From DATKXO01 sp035528995 (GTDB taxonomy: Bacteria; Planctomycetota; Phycisphaerae; UBA1845), in contig DATKXO010000453.1 of NCBI GenBank assembly GCA_035528995.1, positions 8,193 to 72,192 on the forward strand: DNA of 64,000 nucleotides, in the 5' to 3' direction. The notes beneath the pieces were generated by a model. The model had not been told where the DNA came from. It did no database searches and saw only the letters and a list, made by a program, of their open reading frames with translations. A program made the translations under genes and the position numbers. Of the stretch, positions 32,855-42,490 are shown in pieces. Numbering within the stretch: the first letter of the stretch is position 1; each line of letters opens with the position of its first letter.

Positions 32855-34087
32855 CTACGTCTGCCTTCCATGCAAGTTCGATTTCGGCCCTGCAGGGACT
32901 GGCAACGAGCCGTCCGCCCGCGGTAGCGGGTTCGATGGGGCGATGGCCACGTCCGTCGCGCCCAGTTTCGCCTCGCCGCGTTCGACCCGGCCCGCCAGTT
33001 CCCGACATTCCTGCAGCAGGGCCTCCAGCATTCGGTCCTCGCTCACCGTCTGCTTCTGAACGCCCTGGACGTAGATGATCCCCTTCCCCCGCCCGGCGAA
33101 GATGGCCACGTCCGCGCCCTCGCACTCGCCCGGGCCGTTCACCACGCAGCCCATCACCGCGACTTTGATCGGCAGCTTCACCTCGTCCGCCAGCTTCTGC
33201 CGCACGTCCGCCACCAGCCTGATCAGATCGACCTCGATCCGACCGCAGGTCGGGCAGGCGATCAGCTCCGGCTCGGTCCGCTCGCGCAGCTTAAGGCTGT
33301 GCAGCAGCTCCTTCGCGTCTTCGACCTCGTGAACCGGGTCGGCCGCGTACGAGATACGGATCGTGTCGCCGATGCCCTCGGCCAAGAGCGTGCCCAGCGC
33401 CGCGATCGACCGAATCCGCCCCGTCTCCGGCGGCCCGGCATGGGTCAGCCCCAGGTGCAGCGGCAGGTCGAACCGCTCCGCAATCGCCCGATACGCCTCG
33501 ATCACGATCGTCGCGTCGATGCTCTTCGCGCTGAGCACCACGTCGTGAAAGTTGTTCTCCTCGAAGATGTGCAGGTAGTCGGCCAGCTTCTCGACCATCA
33601 ACCGGACCAGCTCTTGCTGCGGGTTCACCGCCAGGGCCGCTTTCTGCTCGGCCCGCCGCTGCTTGTCGATCCGCTCGACCACGCTGCCTTCGTTCACCCC
33701 GACCCGGATGGGCAGCCCGCGCTCCCGGCAGGCCGCGATCACCCGATCCACCTGCTGCCGATCGCCGATGTTCCCCGGGTTGAGCCGGATCTTGTGTACG
33801 CCCGCCTCAACGGCCTCGAGCGCCCGCTGGAAGTGATAGTGTACGTCCGCGATGATCGGCACCGGCGACTGATCCAGGATGGCCGGCAGGGCCTCGGTGT
33901 CGCGCTTGTCGGGGACGGTCACCCGCACCAGGTCGCACCCCGCCGCGGCGAGCTTGCGAATCTGCGCCACCGTGGCGTCCACATCGTGCGTGTACGTGCT
34001 GGTCATGGACTGGACCGCCACCGGCGCCCCGCCCCCAACCGCCACGTCACCCACCATCACCCGCCTGGTCCGCTCCCTGTGGATCAT
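32855..34087 (-). CDS. ispG: 4-hydroxy-3-methylbut-2-en-1-yl diphosphate synthase (IspG/GcpE)
   Basis: 410 residues. Converts 2-C-methylerythritol 2,4-cyclodiphosphate to HMBPP in the MEP isoprenoid pathway with a [4Fe-4S] cluster. Seen: TIM-barrel start VMVGDVAVGGGAPVAVQSMT, VRVTVPDKRDTEAL, HKIRLNPGNIG, and the cluster site ACPTCGR plus MGCVVNGPGE. GAGG precedes ATG 34087. The last about 85 codons carry a sequence that is duplicated at 30737-30928, with a different very C-terminal tail; the gene itself is intact. This is the site beside which the TIGR04255 module was inserted. Confidence 0.95.
   Translation of the reverse strand: MIHRERTRRVMVGDVAVGGGAPVAVQSMTSTYTHDVDATVAQIRKLAAAGCDLVRVTVPDKRDTEALPAILDQSPVPIIADVHYHFQRALEAVEAGVHKIRLNPGNIGDRQQVDRVIAACRERGLPIRVGVNEGSVVERIDKQRRAEQKAALAVNPQQELVRLMVEKLADYLHIFEENNFHDVVLSAKSIDATIVIEAYRAIAERFDLPLHLGLTHAGPPETGRIRSIAALGTLLAEGIGDTIRISYAADPVHEVEDAKELLHSLKLRERTEPELIACPTCGRIEVDLIRLVADVRQKLADEVKLPIKVAVMGCVVNGPGECEGADVAIFAGRGKGIIYVQGVQKQTVSEDRMLEALLQECRELAGRVERGEAKLGATDVAIAPSNPLPRADGSLPVPAGPKSNLHGRQT
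32910..33101 (-). repeat. 192-bp direct repeat, right copy (within intact ispG)
   Basis: Lies inside the 3' part of the intact ispG gene; see the left copy at 30737-30928. Confidence 0.88.
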
Positions 34088-34271
34088 CCACCGCCTCGCT
34101 GAACCGACGCTACGACACATCGCATTCTACGGCCCTGCCAACACCCGGACAAACCGGCCTCCACGAGCCTCATCGCCCGCGTGCTCGTGCCACTGCGGTT
34201 CATCTGACCGGTGGAGCTTCGCGCAGCCCGTACCGTCATCTGCCAGGGTTCCGTCCCGGGATGTCTGCAGG

Positions 34272-37200
34272 TTATGGAGCCGCGGGCAGCAGGGCTTCGG
34301 GCTGCGTTTGCGGCGACGAATCCGGCTCGCGAGGGGTCGGCTTCCGCGCCGGCGCGCTCGTCTCCCAGAGTGGCAACGGGATCGCCCGGCGCTGGCCGGT
34401 CCGCACGGTGACCCCGTCGGGGCCGAGGATCGCGCGGGCCGCCTCGACGAACGGGCGGTCGATCTCCACCCTCAGGTCCGGGCCGCATTCGATCGTCGCG
34501 ACGAAACCGCCGTCGGTCGGAACCTCGACGTACACCCGTCGTGCCCCGGTGTGCTCCTTGCACGCATCGCGCACGCGCTGCAGCAAGTCGTCATCCGCAT
34601 CGACACCGGCTAATGAGAGCACAACGTATTCCGCGAACCGCTTCCACGCCTCGTCGGCCGGGATCACTTCGCGAACCCGCAGCGAGGGTTCCTGTCGGCG
34701 CTTGTCCACCTCGCCCAGCAGAAAGACCAGAGAGTCGGGTTTGAGCAGTGGTCGGTACTTGTCCAGATCGTCCGGGAAGACGATCGCTTCGACGGAGCCC
34801 TCCAGATCTTCGAGCGTGACGATTCCCAACCGCGATCCCGGCCGCCGTCCTGCTCTGGCCGTCACCGTGCGGAGATGCGAGACCATCCCGCCCAGGATCA
34901 CGCCGTCGCCGTCGGGCAACGATTGCAGACTTGTGGTCGCGGCCGTTCTGCACGCCTCGATCAGGTCGTGACTATTGGTCAGCGGATGGGCCGTCACGTA
35001 GAAACCCAGGGCCGCTTTCTCGCGGGCCAGCATCTCCGCCTCGTTCCACTCCTCGGTGGACAGCTTGAGCCCGGCACCCGCTCCGCCCGCACCGCCGGCC
35101 GAGTTGTCGAACAGCGCCATCTGCCCCTCGCGGCGGTCCTTCTGCGTGCGGGCCCCGGCGTCGATGGCCGCCTCCATCACGTCGAGTGCCGCCTTGCGCA
35201 TGGCCCCGGTCGTGTCGAAGGCACCGCAACTGATCAGGGCCTCGATCACCCGGCTGTTCACGGCGCTGACGTCCACCCGCTCGCAGAAGTCGAAGATGTT
35301 CTTGTAGGCCCCGCCGTTCTCGCGTTCCGCAGCGATCGCCTCGACCGCCTTCTCGCCGACGCCCTTGACCGCCCCCAGCCCGAACCGGATGGCGCCTTTG
35401 GCGCCGGCGGCCCTCAGGTCCACCGTGAAGTCGTTGTCCGAGGAGTTCACGTCCGGAGGCAGCACCGTGATGCCCATCCGGCGGCACTCCTCGAAATACT
35501 CGTTAATCTTGTCCGTGTTGGACATTTCGAAGGTCATCACGGCAGCCATGAACTCGATGGGGTGAAAGACCTTCATGTGCGCCGTCTGGAAGGCGACCAA
35601 GGCGTAGCCCGTGGAATGAGCCTTGTTGAACGCGTAGCCGCCGAACTTGAGGATGTCGTCGAACACCTGGTTGGCCGTCTGACGGTCCACGCCGTTGGCG
35701 TCGCAACCCGCCAGGAACGGTTCGCGCTCCGCCTCGATCATCGAGGTCTTCTTCTTGCTGATCGCCTTGGCCAGACGGAACGCCCGCTTCAGCTCGATCC
35801 CGCCCAGACGGTTCACCAGACGCGAGACCTGCTCCTGATAGACCATGATGCCGAAGGTCTCGGCCAGCACCTCGGTCATGATGGGGTGCGGCGTGGTCCA
35901 GCTTTCGCCGTGCTTGCGGGCGATGTACGGGCCGATGTACTCCATCGGGCCGGGGCGGTACAGCGCGTTGGCCGCGATCAGGTCCTCGATCCGGTTGGGA
36001 CGCATCTTCATGATCACGTCGCGCATCCCGCCCGATTCGAACTGGAAGATTCCCTTCGTCTCCCCGCGGCAGAACAACGCGTAGACCTTCTGGTCCTCCA
36101 GGTCGAGCTTCTCCAGATCGACCTCGATCCCCTTGGTCCGCTTGACCAGTTGCCGGGCCCGTTCCAGCGTGGTCAGCGTCCGCAGGCCCAGAAAATCCAT
36201 CTTCAGCAGGCCGACCTTCTCGACCGTGTTGCCCTCGTACTGCGTGCAGATCACGTCCTCGTTGGCCGGCTTGTAGAGCGGGACCAGGTTCTCCAGCGGC
36301 TGATCGGCCACCACCACGCCGGCCGCATGGATGCCGGCGTTGCGGGCCAGACCTTCGAGCCTGCGGGCGATGTCGATGACCCGACGCACGCGATCGTCGT
36401 GGTTGTACCGGTTCTTGAGTTCCGGCTCCTGCGACAGGGCCTTGTCGATGGTCATCTTCAACTCGAAGGGGATGAGCTGCGTCAGCCGGTTGGCCTCCTC
36501 GAAACCCATGCCCATGACCCGGGCCACGTCCTTGACCGCCGCACGGGCCTTGAGCGTGTTGAAGGTGATGATCTGGGCCACGTAGCCGTATTTCTGCCGG
36601 ACGTACTCGATCACCCGCCCCCGCCCGTTCTGGCAGATGTCCACGTCGATGTCCGGCATCTCGTCCCGGTCCGGGTCCATGAACCGCTCGAAGTACAGCC
36701 CGTAGCGCAGCGGTTCCGGGGCCGATATCCCCAGGCAATAGCTGACCACCGAGCTGCACCCGCTCCCGCGAGCCCCGCAGGGAATCCCGTTCGTCCGCGC
36801 GAACTGCACGAAATCCCAGACGATCAAAAAGTAGCTGCTGAAACCCTTGTCGGCGATCACGCCCAGTTCGTAATCGATGCGGCGGCGGACCTCGTCGGTG
36901 ATCTCGCCGTACCGGCGCTCGGCGCCCTCGTACACCAGCCGGCGAAGCTCGTCGTCAGGTGTCGTCTCGGCCGATACCTGGTAGACCGGCGCGTGCCGCT
37001 TGGAGAAGTCCAGCTCCAGGTCGCACATGTCGGCCACGCGCAGCGTGTTGGCCACCGCGTCGGGATAGTCGGCGAAGAGCTTCTGCATCTGCTCCGGGGT
37101 CTTGAGATAGAACTCCCCGTTGGGGAACTTGAACCGGTCCGGATCGGAGATCAGCTTGCCCGTGCTGATGCAGCACAGCACGTCGTGCGCCTCCACGTCG

Positions 37201-37847
37201 GCCGCGTCCAGGTAGTGCACGTCGTTGGTCGCGACCGTGGCCACGCCCAGCCGGTCGGCCAGGTCGGCCAGCTCCGGGTTGATGATGGTCTGCTCCTCCA
37301 TGCCATGGTCCTGAAGCTCGATGAAGAAGCGATCCGGGCCGAAGATCTTGAGATACGCTTTGGCGATCTCCTCGGCCGCCGCACGGTTGCGGTTGATGAG
37401 CGCCTGCGGAATCTCGCCGCCCAGGCACGCGCTGGTGCACAGCAGCCCTTCGGAGAACTCGGCCAGCACCTCCTTGTCGATCCGCGGGCGGTAGTAGAAC
37501 CCTTGGCAATACGCGATCGACGCCAGCTTGAGCAGGTTTTGATAGCCCGCCCGGTTCATGGCCAGCAACAGCAAGTGGTGGCTGGCCTCCTTCATGCCAC
37601 GGGCGTCCTTCTCGCGTCGATCGCCCGGGGCCATGTAGACCTCGCACCCTATGATCGGCTTGACGCCCGCCTTGACGGCCGCCCGGTAGAACTCGATCGC
37701 CCCGAAGAGGTTGCCGTGATCGGTGACGGCCACGGCCGGCATGTCCAGTTCGCGACAGCGCCGGACGAGATCGCCGACGCGCGTAGCCCCGTCCAGCAGG
37801 CTGTAGTAGCTGTGCAGATGCAGGTGTACGAACTGGCCCTCGGACAT
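34272..37847 (-). CDS. dnaE: DNA polymerase III alpha subunit
   Basis: 1191 residues, full length. N-terminal PHP domain starts FVHLHLHSYYSLLDGATRV; the polymerase palm has ARGSGCSSVVSYCLGI and the catalytic Asp pair in PDIDVDICQNGRGRVIEYV; the helix-hairpin-helix and OB-fold parts follow (RFGLGAVKGVGEKAV; IVTLEDLEGSVEAIVFP). Replicative chain elongation in the cytoplasm. The ATG at 37847 follows GGAGGG closely. A sigma-70-like promoter lies at 37955-37982. The last about 80 residues after the OB fold are Pro-rich and less conserved. Confidence 0.97.
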   Translation of the reverse strand: MSEGQFVHLHLHSYYSLLDGATRVGDLVRRCRELDMPAVAVTDHGNLFGAIEFYRAAVKAGVKPIIGCEVYMAPGDRREKDARGMKEASHHLLLLAMNRAGYQNLLKLASIAYCQGFYYRPRIDKEVLAEFSEGLLCTSACLGGEIPQALINRNRAAAEEIAKAYLKIFGPDRFFIELQDHGMEEQTIINPELADLADRLGVATVATNDVHYLDAADVEAHDVLCCISTGKLISDPDRFKFPNGEFYLKTPEQMQKLFADYPDAVANTLRVADMCDLELDFSKRHAPVYQVSAETTPDDELRRLVYEGAERRYGEITDEVRRRIDYELGVIADKGFSSYFLIVWDFVQFARTNGIPCGARGSGCSSVVSYCLGISAPEPLRYGLYFERFMDPDRDEMPDIDVDICQNGRGRVIEYVRQKYGYVAQIITFNTLKARAAVKDVARVMGMGFEEANRLTQLIPFELKMTIDKALSQEPELKNRYNHDDRVRRVIDIARRLEGLARNAGIHAAGVVVADQPLENLVPLYKPANEDVICTQYEGNTVEKVGLLKMDFLGLRTLTTLERARQLVKRTKGIEVDLEKLDLEDQKVYALFCRGETKGIFQFESGGMRDVIMKMRPNRIEDLIAANALYRPGPMEYIGPYIARKHGESWTTPHPIMTEVLAETFGIMVYQEQVSRLVNRLGGIELKRAFRLAKAISKKKTSMIEAEREPFLAGCDANGVDRQTANQVFDDILKFGGYAFNKAHSTGYALVAFQTAHMKVFHPIEFMAAVMTFEMSNTDKINEYFEECRRMGITVLPPDVNSSDNDFTVDLRAAGAKGAIRFGLGAVKGVGEKAVEAIAAERENGGAYKNIFDFCERVDVSAVNSRVIEALISCGAFDTTGAMRKAALDVMEAAIDAGARTQKDRREGQMALFDNSAGGAGGAGAGLKLSTEEWNEAEMLAREKAALGFYVTAHPLTNSHDLIEACRTAATTSLQSLPDGDGVILGGMVSHLRTVTARAGRRPGSRLGIVTLEDLEGSVEAIVFPDDLDKYRPLLKPDSLVFLLGEVDKRRQEPSLRVREVIPADEAWKRFAEYVVLSLAGVDADDDLLQRVRDACKEHTGARRVYVEVPTDGGFVATIECGPDLRVEIDRPFVEAARAILGPDGVTVRTGQRRAIPLPLWETSAPARKPTPREPDSSPQTQPEALLPAAP

Positions 37848-37954
37848 GAACCCTCCGACCTCCGTCCCCGGCTGCGTCAACCTGGCCCCTGCCGCCGCCC
37901 GCACCGCGGGCTACGTCCCGGGCGCGGGCCCTTCTCTGCGCGCCTGATGCCCAG

Positions 37955-37982
37955 ATCGTATTGTGTCCGACGCTTGCGTCAA
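37955..37982 (-). promoter_or_regulatory. sigma-70-like promoter of dnaE
   Basis: Minus strand TTGACG (37982-37977), 16-bp spacer, TACGAT (37960-37955), about 100 bases before the dnaE ATG. The remaining part of the gap 37848-38144 holds nothing recognisable. Confidence 0.5.
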
Positions 37983-38144
37983 ACTTCGGGCCGCGCCCGA
38001 ATCCCGTCTCCGGCACGACCGCCTGTGAGTTGTTCGGAACTCGCGAGTTGCGGGATCGGACGTGCGACTACCCGGGCGGGCGCCGGCCCACCCTGGCGAG
38101 GGGAACTGTCCTCTTGGGCGATCTCCGGCAATCGCCGTGCGCGT

Positions 38145-38369
38145 TCAGCCCATCGGCCAGACTTTTTCCCCGGTTTCGGAGTCGTGCAGGGTGATGGCCT
38201 CGTGGATGCAGTTCCGGGCCGCAGCCAGGATGTCCTCGGGCGGATCGCCGTCGGGATTGACCACGGTGCTGCTGCCGTCGGTCACCCGGAACGTCTCGGG
38301 GGCCTCCTCGCAGCAGGCCTTGTCGCCGACGCACGTTTCCTGATTGATCTCGATCTTGTATTTGGCCAT
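38145..38369 (-). CDS. single-cluster ferredoxin
   Basis: 74 residues. Cys pattern C-V-G-D-K-A-C-C-E-E-A-P near the N terminus and C-I-H near the C terminus, as in monocluster [3Fe-4S]/[4Fe-4S] ferredoxins of the Fer4_13/19 type (the second Cys position of the usual CxxCxxC is Asp). Small soluble electron carrier. It is the last gene of the kor-hdr train, 86 bp after the zinc-ribbon gene, and is a plausible electron partner for these enzymes. CGGAGTG lies 7 bases before ATG 38369. Confidence 0.85.
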   Translation of the reverse strand: MAKYKIEINQETCVGDKACCEEAPETFRVTDGSSTVVNPDGDPPEDILAAARNCIHEAITLHDSETGEKVWPMG

Positions 38370-38455
38370 GGCGCTCACTCCGTGCAGGGTCCCCTTCGCA
38401 GCCCGCTCCCCGACGCGGTACGCCGCGTGTAACGCGCTCGGCCGCCCGCCCTCGG

Positions 38456-38611
38456 CTACGAGGCGGCCGCCTTCTTGTGCTTCAGGTGCCGGATGCTGTT
38501 CGAGCGGCACTTGGGGCAGGAACGTTCCTTGTCCTCGCCCTTCTCCACCGGCTCGGTGTACTCGTGCCCGCACATCATGCACTTGAAGTTCTCTTGCGTC
38601 GCGGTGGCCAT
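38456..38611 (-). CDS. small zinc-ribbon protein
   Basis: 51 residues with two Cys pairs, FKCMMCGHEY and RSCPKCRSN, the FmdB/rubredoxin-like zinc-ribbon pattern, and a basic tail (RHLKHKKAAAS). GGAGG precedes ATG 38611, which decides the start. Located between hdrA and the ferredoxin gene. It could bind zinc as an assembly factor or iron as a rubredoxin-like carrier; sequence does not decide. Confidence 0.7.
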   Translation of the reverse strand: MATATQENFKCMMCGHEYTEPVEKGEDKERSCPKCRSNSIRHLKHKKAAAS

Positions 38612-38712
38612 TCTGACCTCCGATTCACACTTGCTGTCGCGGTCCCGGCGTCTCGCGCCGCCTTCCTCACGGGCCCGCCCCGCTGGGTTGGGCCCCGGGC
38701 GCCGTTCAACTC

Positions 38713-41166
38713 CTACGTGGCTACGGCGGCCTCCTCCTCCTTCTTGGCGGCCTTCTTCGGCTTGGGCTTGAGGGCTTCGCGCGCGTGCTCGATCTCTTCC
38801 GCGGTGACCGTCTGGCGCAGCTCCTCCATCTGGTACATCACCTTGGCGAACTTCTGTCCTTCGGCGGCGCTGATCCACTCAAGTTGCAGCCGCTCCGGGC
38901 GGACGCCGGCCTTCTCCAGCTTGTCCCACAGCCGCTGCACCCGGGCGACCGTCTGCCGGTTGGCGTTGATGTAGTGGCAGTCGGCGTAATGGCAGCCCGA
39001 AACCAGCACGACCGGCGCGCCCCAGCGGAAGGCCTCCAGCACCATCTCCTCCGAGACACGCGCCGAGCACATGGTCCGCACCACCCGGTTGCTGGACGGG
39101 TACTTTATGCGCGAGATGCCGGCCATGTCGCCGCCGGCGTACGAGCACCAGTTGCAGGCGAAGGCGAAGACCTTCTCCTGCGGGTCCTCGGCCAGGACGG
39201 CCTGCACCTGAGCGACGAGCTGATCGTCGGTGAAGTGCCGCATGGTGATGGCCCCGAACTGGCAGGTGGCCCCGCAGGACCCGCATCCGGCGCAGGCCGC
39301 CTCGACCACCACCGCCGCCTGGCCCTTCTCCCAGATGATGGCCCCGTAGGGACAGACCTTGGCACACAGCCCGCACTTCATGCAGGCGGCCTCGTCGATC
39401 CGGCTGGTGATGGCCTCGATCTGGATCTGCCCCCGGTTGAGCAACGCGCCCGCCCGCGAGGCGGCCGCACCGGCCTGGCAGACCGAGTCCTTGATGTCCT
39501 TGGGCGACTCGCAGAAGCCGGCGAAGTGAACGCCGCGGGTCGGCGCGTCCACCGGCTTGAGCTTGGGGTGCGACTCCATGAAAAAGCCGTCCGACGTCTT
39601 CGACAGCGTCAGCATCCCGGAGATCTTGGCCAGATCCTTGGGCGGCTGGACGCCCACCGACAGCACCAGCATGTCCAGTTCGAATGTCTCCAGGTGGCCG
39701 GTCGTGGTGTTCTCCACCGTGAGGATCAGGTTGCCCGTCTCGGGGTCTTCCTCGACGTCGCCGGGCAGCCCGCGGATGTAGCGCGTGCCGGTCTCCTTGG
39801 AGCGCTGGTACATGTCCTCGAAGGATTTGCCGAAGGCCCGGATGTCCTGATAGAAGACGAAGTTCCGCACGTCGGGGTAGTGGTCGGCCAGCAGCAGGGT
39901 GTCCTTGATGGTGTTCATGCAGCAGATGTTGGAGCAGTAGGGCCGCCCGATCTTGGCGTTCCGCGAGCCGACGCACTGGATGAAGCCGATCCGCTTGGGC
40001 TGCTTCTTGTCGCTGGGCCGGATGAAGTGGCCGGCCGTCGGTCCGCCGGCGCAGATCAGCCGCTCGAACTCCAGCGAGGTGATGACGTTCTCAAAGCGGC
40101 TGTAGCCGTACTCGTCCATCTCCGTCGGGTCGTACACGTCCAGACCGATGGCCACGATGATGACCCCCACCTCCCGGGTGACGACCTCGTCCCGATCGTC
40201 GTAGTTGATGGCCTTCTTCTCGCAGACCTCGGCGCACTTTCCGCAGGCGATGGGGTTGTTGCCCAGGCAGTCGTCCATGTTGAGGATGTAGGAGCAGGGC
40301 ACGGCCTGGGGGAAGGGGATGTAGATGGCCTTGCGGGAGGAGAGCCCCACCTGGTACTCGTCGGGCTTGGCCACCGGGCAGACCTTGGCGCACTCCCCGC
40401 AGGAGTTGCACAGCGTGGGATCGACGTAACGGGCCTTCTTGCGGATCTTGGCCGTGAAGTTCCCGATGTAGCCGGAGACCTCTTCGACCTCGCTGAAGGT
40501 GAGTAGTTCGATGTTCGGATGCCGACCGGCATCAATGGCCTTGGGGCCCAGAATTCATATCGAACAGTCCATGGTGGGGTAGGTCTTGTCCAACTGGGCC
40601 ATGATCCCACCGATGGTCGCCTCCTTCTCGACCAGAGTCACCTGATGCCCGGCGTCGGCCAGCTCGATAGCGGCTTCGATGCCCGACACGCCGCCGCCGA
40701 TCACCAGGGCTCGCTTGGTCACCGGAACGGTCAGCTCCTCCTGCGGTTGCAGCAGGCGGGCCCGGGCCACGGCGCTGGCCACCAGATCCTTGGCCTTCAG
40801 CGTCGCCCCGTCCCGGTCACCCGGGTGCACCCAGGAGCACTGCTCGCGGAGGTTGGCCATCTCCATCAGGTAGGGATTCAGGCCACCGTCCTTGACGCAC
40901 TGCCGGAAGGTCGGCTCATGCTGCCGCGGCGTGCAGGAGGCCACCACCACCCGGTTGAGCCGGTGCTCCTTGATGGCGTTTTTGATCTCGTTCTGCCCCG
41001 GGTCCGCACAGGTGTACTTGTTGCGAACGACGCAGACCACGTCCGGCAGGTTCTTGGCCCACTGGGCCACCGCCTCGCAGTCCACCGCCCCGGCGATGTT
41101 CAGCCCGCAATCGCAGACGAACACACCCACGCGGAGGTCCTCCTTCGGTGCGCTGGGACTAACCAT
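38713..41166 (-). CDS. hdrA: selenocysteine-containing HdrA fused to a C-terminal MvhD domain
   Basis: 817 residues when the in-frame TGA at 40557-40555 is read as selenocysteine (residue 204). Heterodisulfide reductase-type flavin subunit: N-terminal Cys region (FVCDCGLNIAG), FAD-binding GGGVSGIEAAIE (about 155), then TYPTMDCSI-U-ILGPK, where other HdrA proteins have DCxxCILxPK, so Sec replaces a conserved Cys. It is followed by CNSCGECAKVCP (about 250-263), CGKCAEVCEKKA, CMKCGLCAKVCPYG and CAGCGSCGATCQFG clusters. From about 665 an MvhD/FrhD domain (FACNWCSYAGG, MCSARV, SGCHYADCHYINAN). A bSECIS-like hairpin follows the TGA (40518-40533). The frame is continuous on both sides. Expected role: flavin-based electron bifurcation or confurcation with the adjacent HdrCB protein. 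Confidence 0.9.
40518..40557 (-). promoter_or_regulatory. UGA-Sec codon and bSECIS element in hdrA
   Basis: TGA at 40557-40555, 21 bases, then stem GATGCC / GGCATC with a GGTC apical loop (40533-40518). The loop G lies 27 bases from the TGA, inside the usual 16-37 window, and GGUC is the same loop as in E. coli fdhF. Confidence 0.8.
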
Positions 41167-41338
41167 ATGTGCCCTTCCTGTCTTGGAAAGCCGTCAGCTT
41201 TCGGCCGTCAGCTTTCAACTTTCGATCCTGCTGGGAACCCGGGGCGTCGATCTCCCAGGTCCTCGGGCCGTCTGTTCCCCTGGACTCGTCATTCCTGGCC
41301 CCTGCTGCAAGCAGCAGGCTGATTGCTCACCGCTCCGT

Positions 41339-42490
41339 CTACTCCAGCGCGTCGGCCAGTAGTTCGGCCACGTCGCGCATCTTCAATCCGATCTCACCCT
41401 TGAGATCGGGGTCCTTCATCGCACAGCGGAAGTGGAGCTGGCACTTGGGACACGCCGTGGCCAACACCTCCGCCCCGGTGGCCTGCGCTTCGCGCAGCCG
41501 GTCGGCCTGAAGCTGCTTGACCGTGTGGTCGCAATACGACCAGGGACCACCCGCACAACACACCGCCGCCCGCCTGGAGCGACGCATCTCGACCAGCTCG
41601 ACGCCGGGCACGGCCTGCAGCACCTGCCGCGGCGGGTCGTAGATCCCCAGATGACGCCCCATGCGGCAGGGGTCCTGGAAGGTGACGCGTTGCTGCTGGC
41701 CGTTGCTCTTGAATCTCAGCGACGACCCGTTCTGCAGCGTCTCGCCCACGAACTCGGTCAGGTGCATGATCCGCGGACGCTTGCCCTCGAAGTAGGGCTC
41801 GTAATCGACCTTCCAGGTTCGCAGGCCCTCGGCGCAGGAGATGACCAGGGTCTCCGCGCCGCTGTCGGCCACCAGCTTGATGTTGTGCCTGGCCAGCAGC
41901 TCGAAATTCTTGCGGTCTCCGTTCCACAGCAGGTCGTGTCCGCAGCAGCGCTCGTCCGGCGAGACCACCGGCGTCACGCCCATCCTGTTGAGCAGCTTGA
42001 TGGCCGCCTTGCTTCCGTTGAGCGTCTGGACCTCGGGATCCGGGAAGAAGGCGTCGTAGTACATGGTGCAGCCGGTCCAGTAGAACACCTCGCCCTTTTT
42101 CGGCTCGGTCTTCAGGTCGTCGGTGAGCCACTCCAGCCGGTTCTGCTGGGTTTCACCGCGGGCCATCAGGCGCATGACGGACTGCAGGGCCCCGCCGTGT
42201 GGGCAGGTGATCTCGGCACCCTCGTCCGCGGACAGCTCACGCAGCCCCTGGACCAATTGGGTGAAGTGGATGTTCTGGGGACAGACCGCCTCACAGGAAG
42301 CACAGGTCAGGCAGCGCTGCACGCCGATGGCGTGGGTCTCCAGCACTTCCTTCAGGTCCTCGCGGGGAATCATGCGGGCCGAGAAGTCCCCCGAGATAGC
42401 CAGGGGGCACATGGCGGTGCATTTGCCGCATTCCAGGCATCGGGCCACTCTGGTGCGCCGCCGTAAGTGGGCCAGCTGCTCTTCCATCAT
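41339..42490 (-). CDS. HdrC-HdrB fusion (iron-sulfur plus CCG domains)
   Basis: 383 residues. N-terminal HdrC-like part with two [4Fe-4S] motifs, CLECGKCTAMCPLA and CLTCASCEAVCPQN; C-terminal HdrB/HdrD-like part with two CCG domains (WTGCTMYY, DERCCGHDL; QDPCRMGRH, AAVCCAGGPW). In methanogens HdrB holds the noncubane clusters that reduce CoM-S-S-CoB; here a different disulfide or thiol acceptor is likely, since this is a bacterium. It starts directly after the stop of the upstream oxidoreductase (ATG 42490; a second ATG at 42487 has better spacing from AAGGAG). Probably forms a complex with HdrA encoded 172 bp downstream. Confidence 0.9.
   Translation of the reverse strand: MMEEQLAHLRRRTRVARCLECGKCTAMCPLAISGDFSARMIPREDLKEVLETHAIGVQRCLTCASCEAVCPQNIHFTQLVQGLRELSADEGAEITCPHGGALQSVMRLMARGETQQNRLEWLTDDLKTEPKKGEVFYWTGCTMYYDAFFPDPEVQTLNGSKAAIKLLNRMGVTPVVSPDERCCGHDLLWNGDRKNFELLARHNIKLVADSGAETLVISCAEGLRTWKVDYEPYFEGKRPRIMHLTEFVGETLQNGSSLRFKSNGQQQRVTFQDPCRMGRHLGIYDPPRQVLQAVPGVELVEMRRSRRAAVCCAGGPWSYCDHTVKQLQADRLREAQATGAEVLATACPKCQLHFRCAMKDPDLKGEIGLKMRDVAELLADALE

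Noticed and set aside
34875..38432. An 1185-codon open frame on the plus strand across dnaE
   Set aside because: Shadow frame of dnaE; composition is Arg/His/Val-rich and has no domain.
38456..38878. 140-codon minus frame covering the zinc-ribbon gene
   Set aside because: Only the last 51 codons, after a good ribosome site, are protein-like; the first part overlaps hdrA.
41199..41222. Short repeats of the form GTCAGCTTTC before hdrA, with similar ones near 47945
   Set aside because: Two or three degenerate units only; they do not form an array with regular spacers and are not CRISPR.
41301..41318. Perfect palindrome CCTGCTGC-AA-GCAGCAGG upstream of hdrA
   Set aside because: Lies between hdrBC and hdrA; no T run, no matching sites, probably chance in GC-rich DNA.
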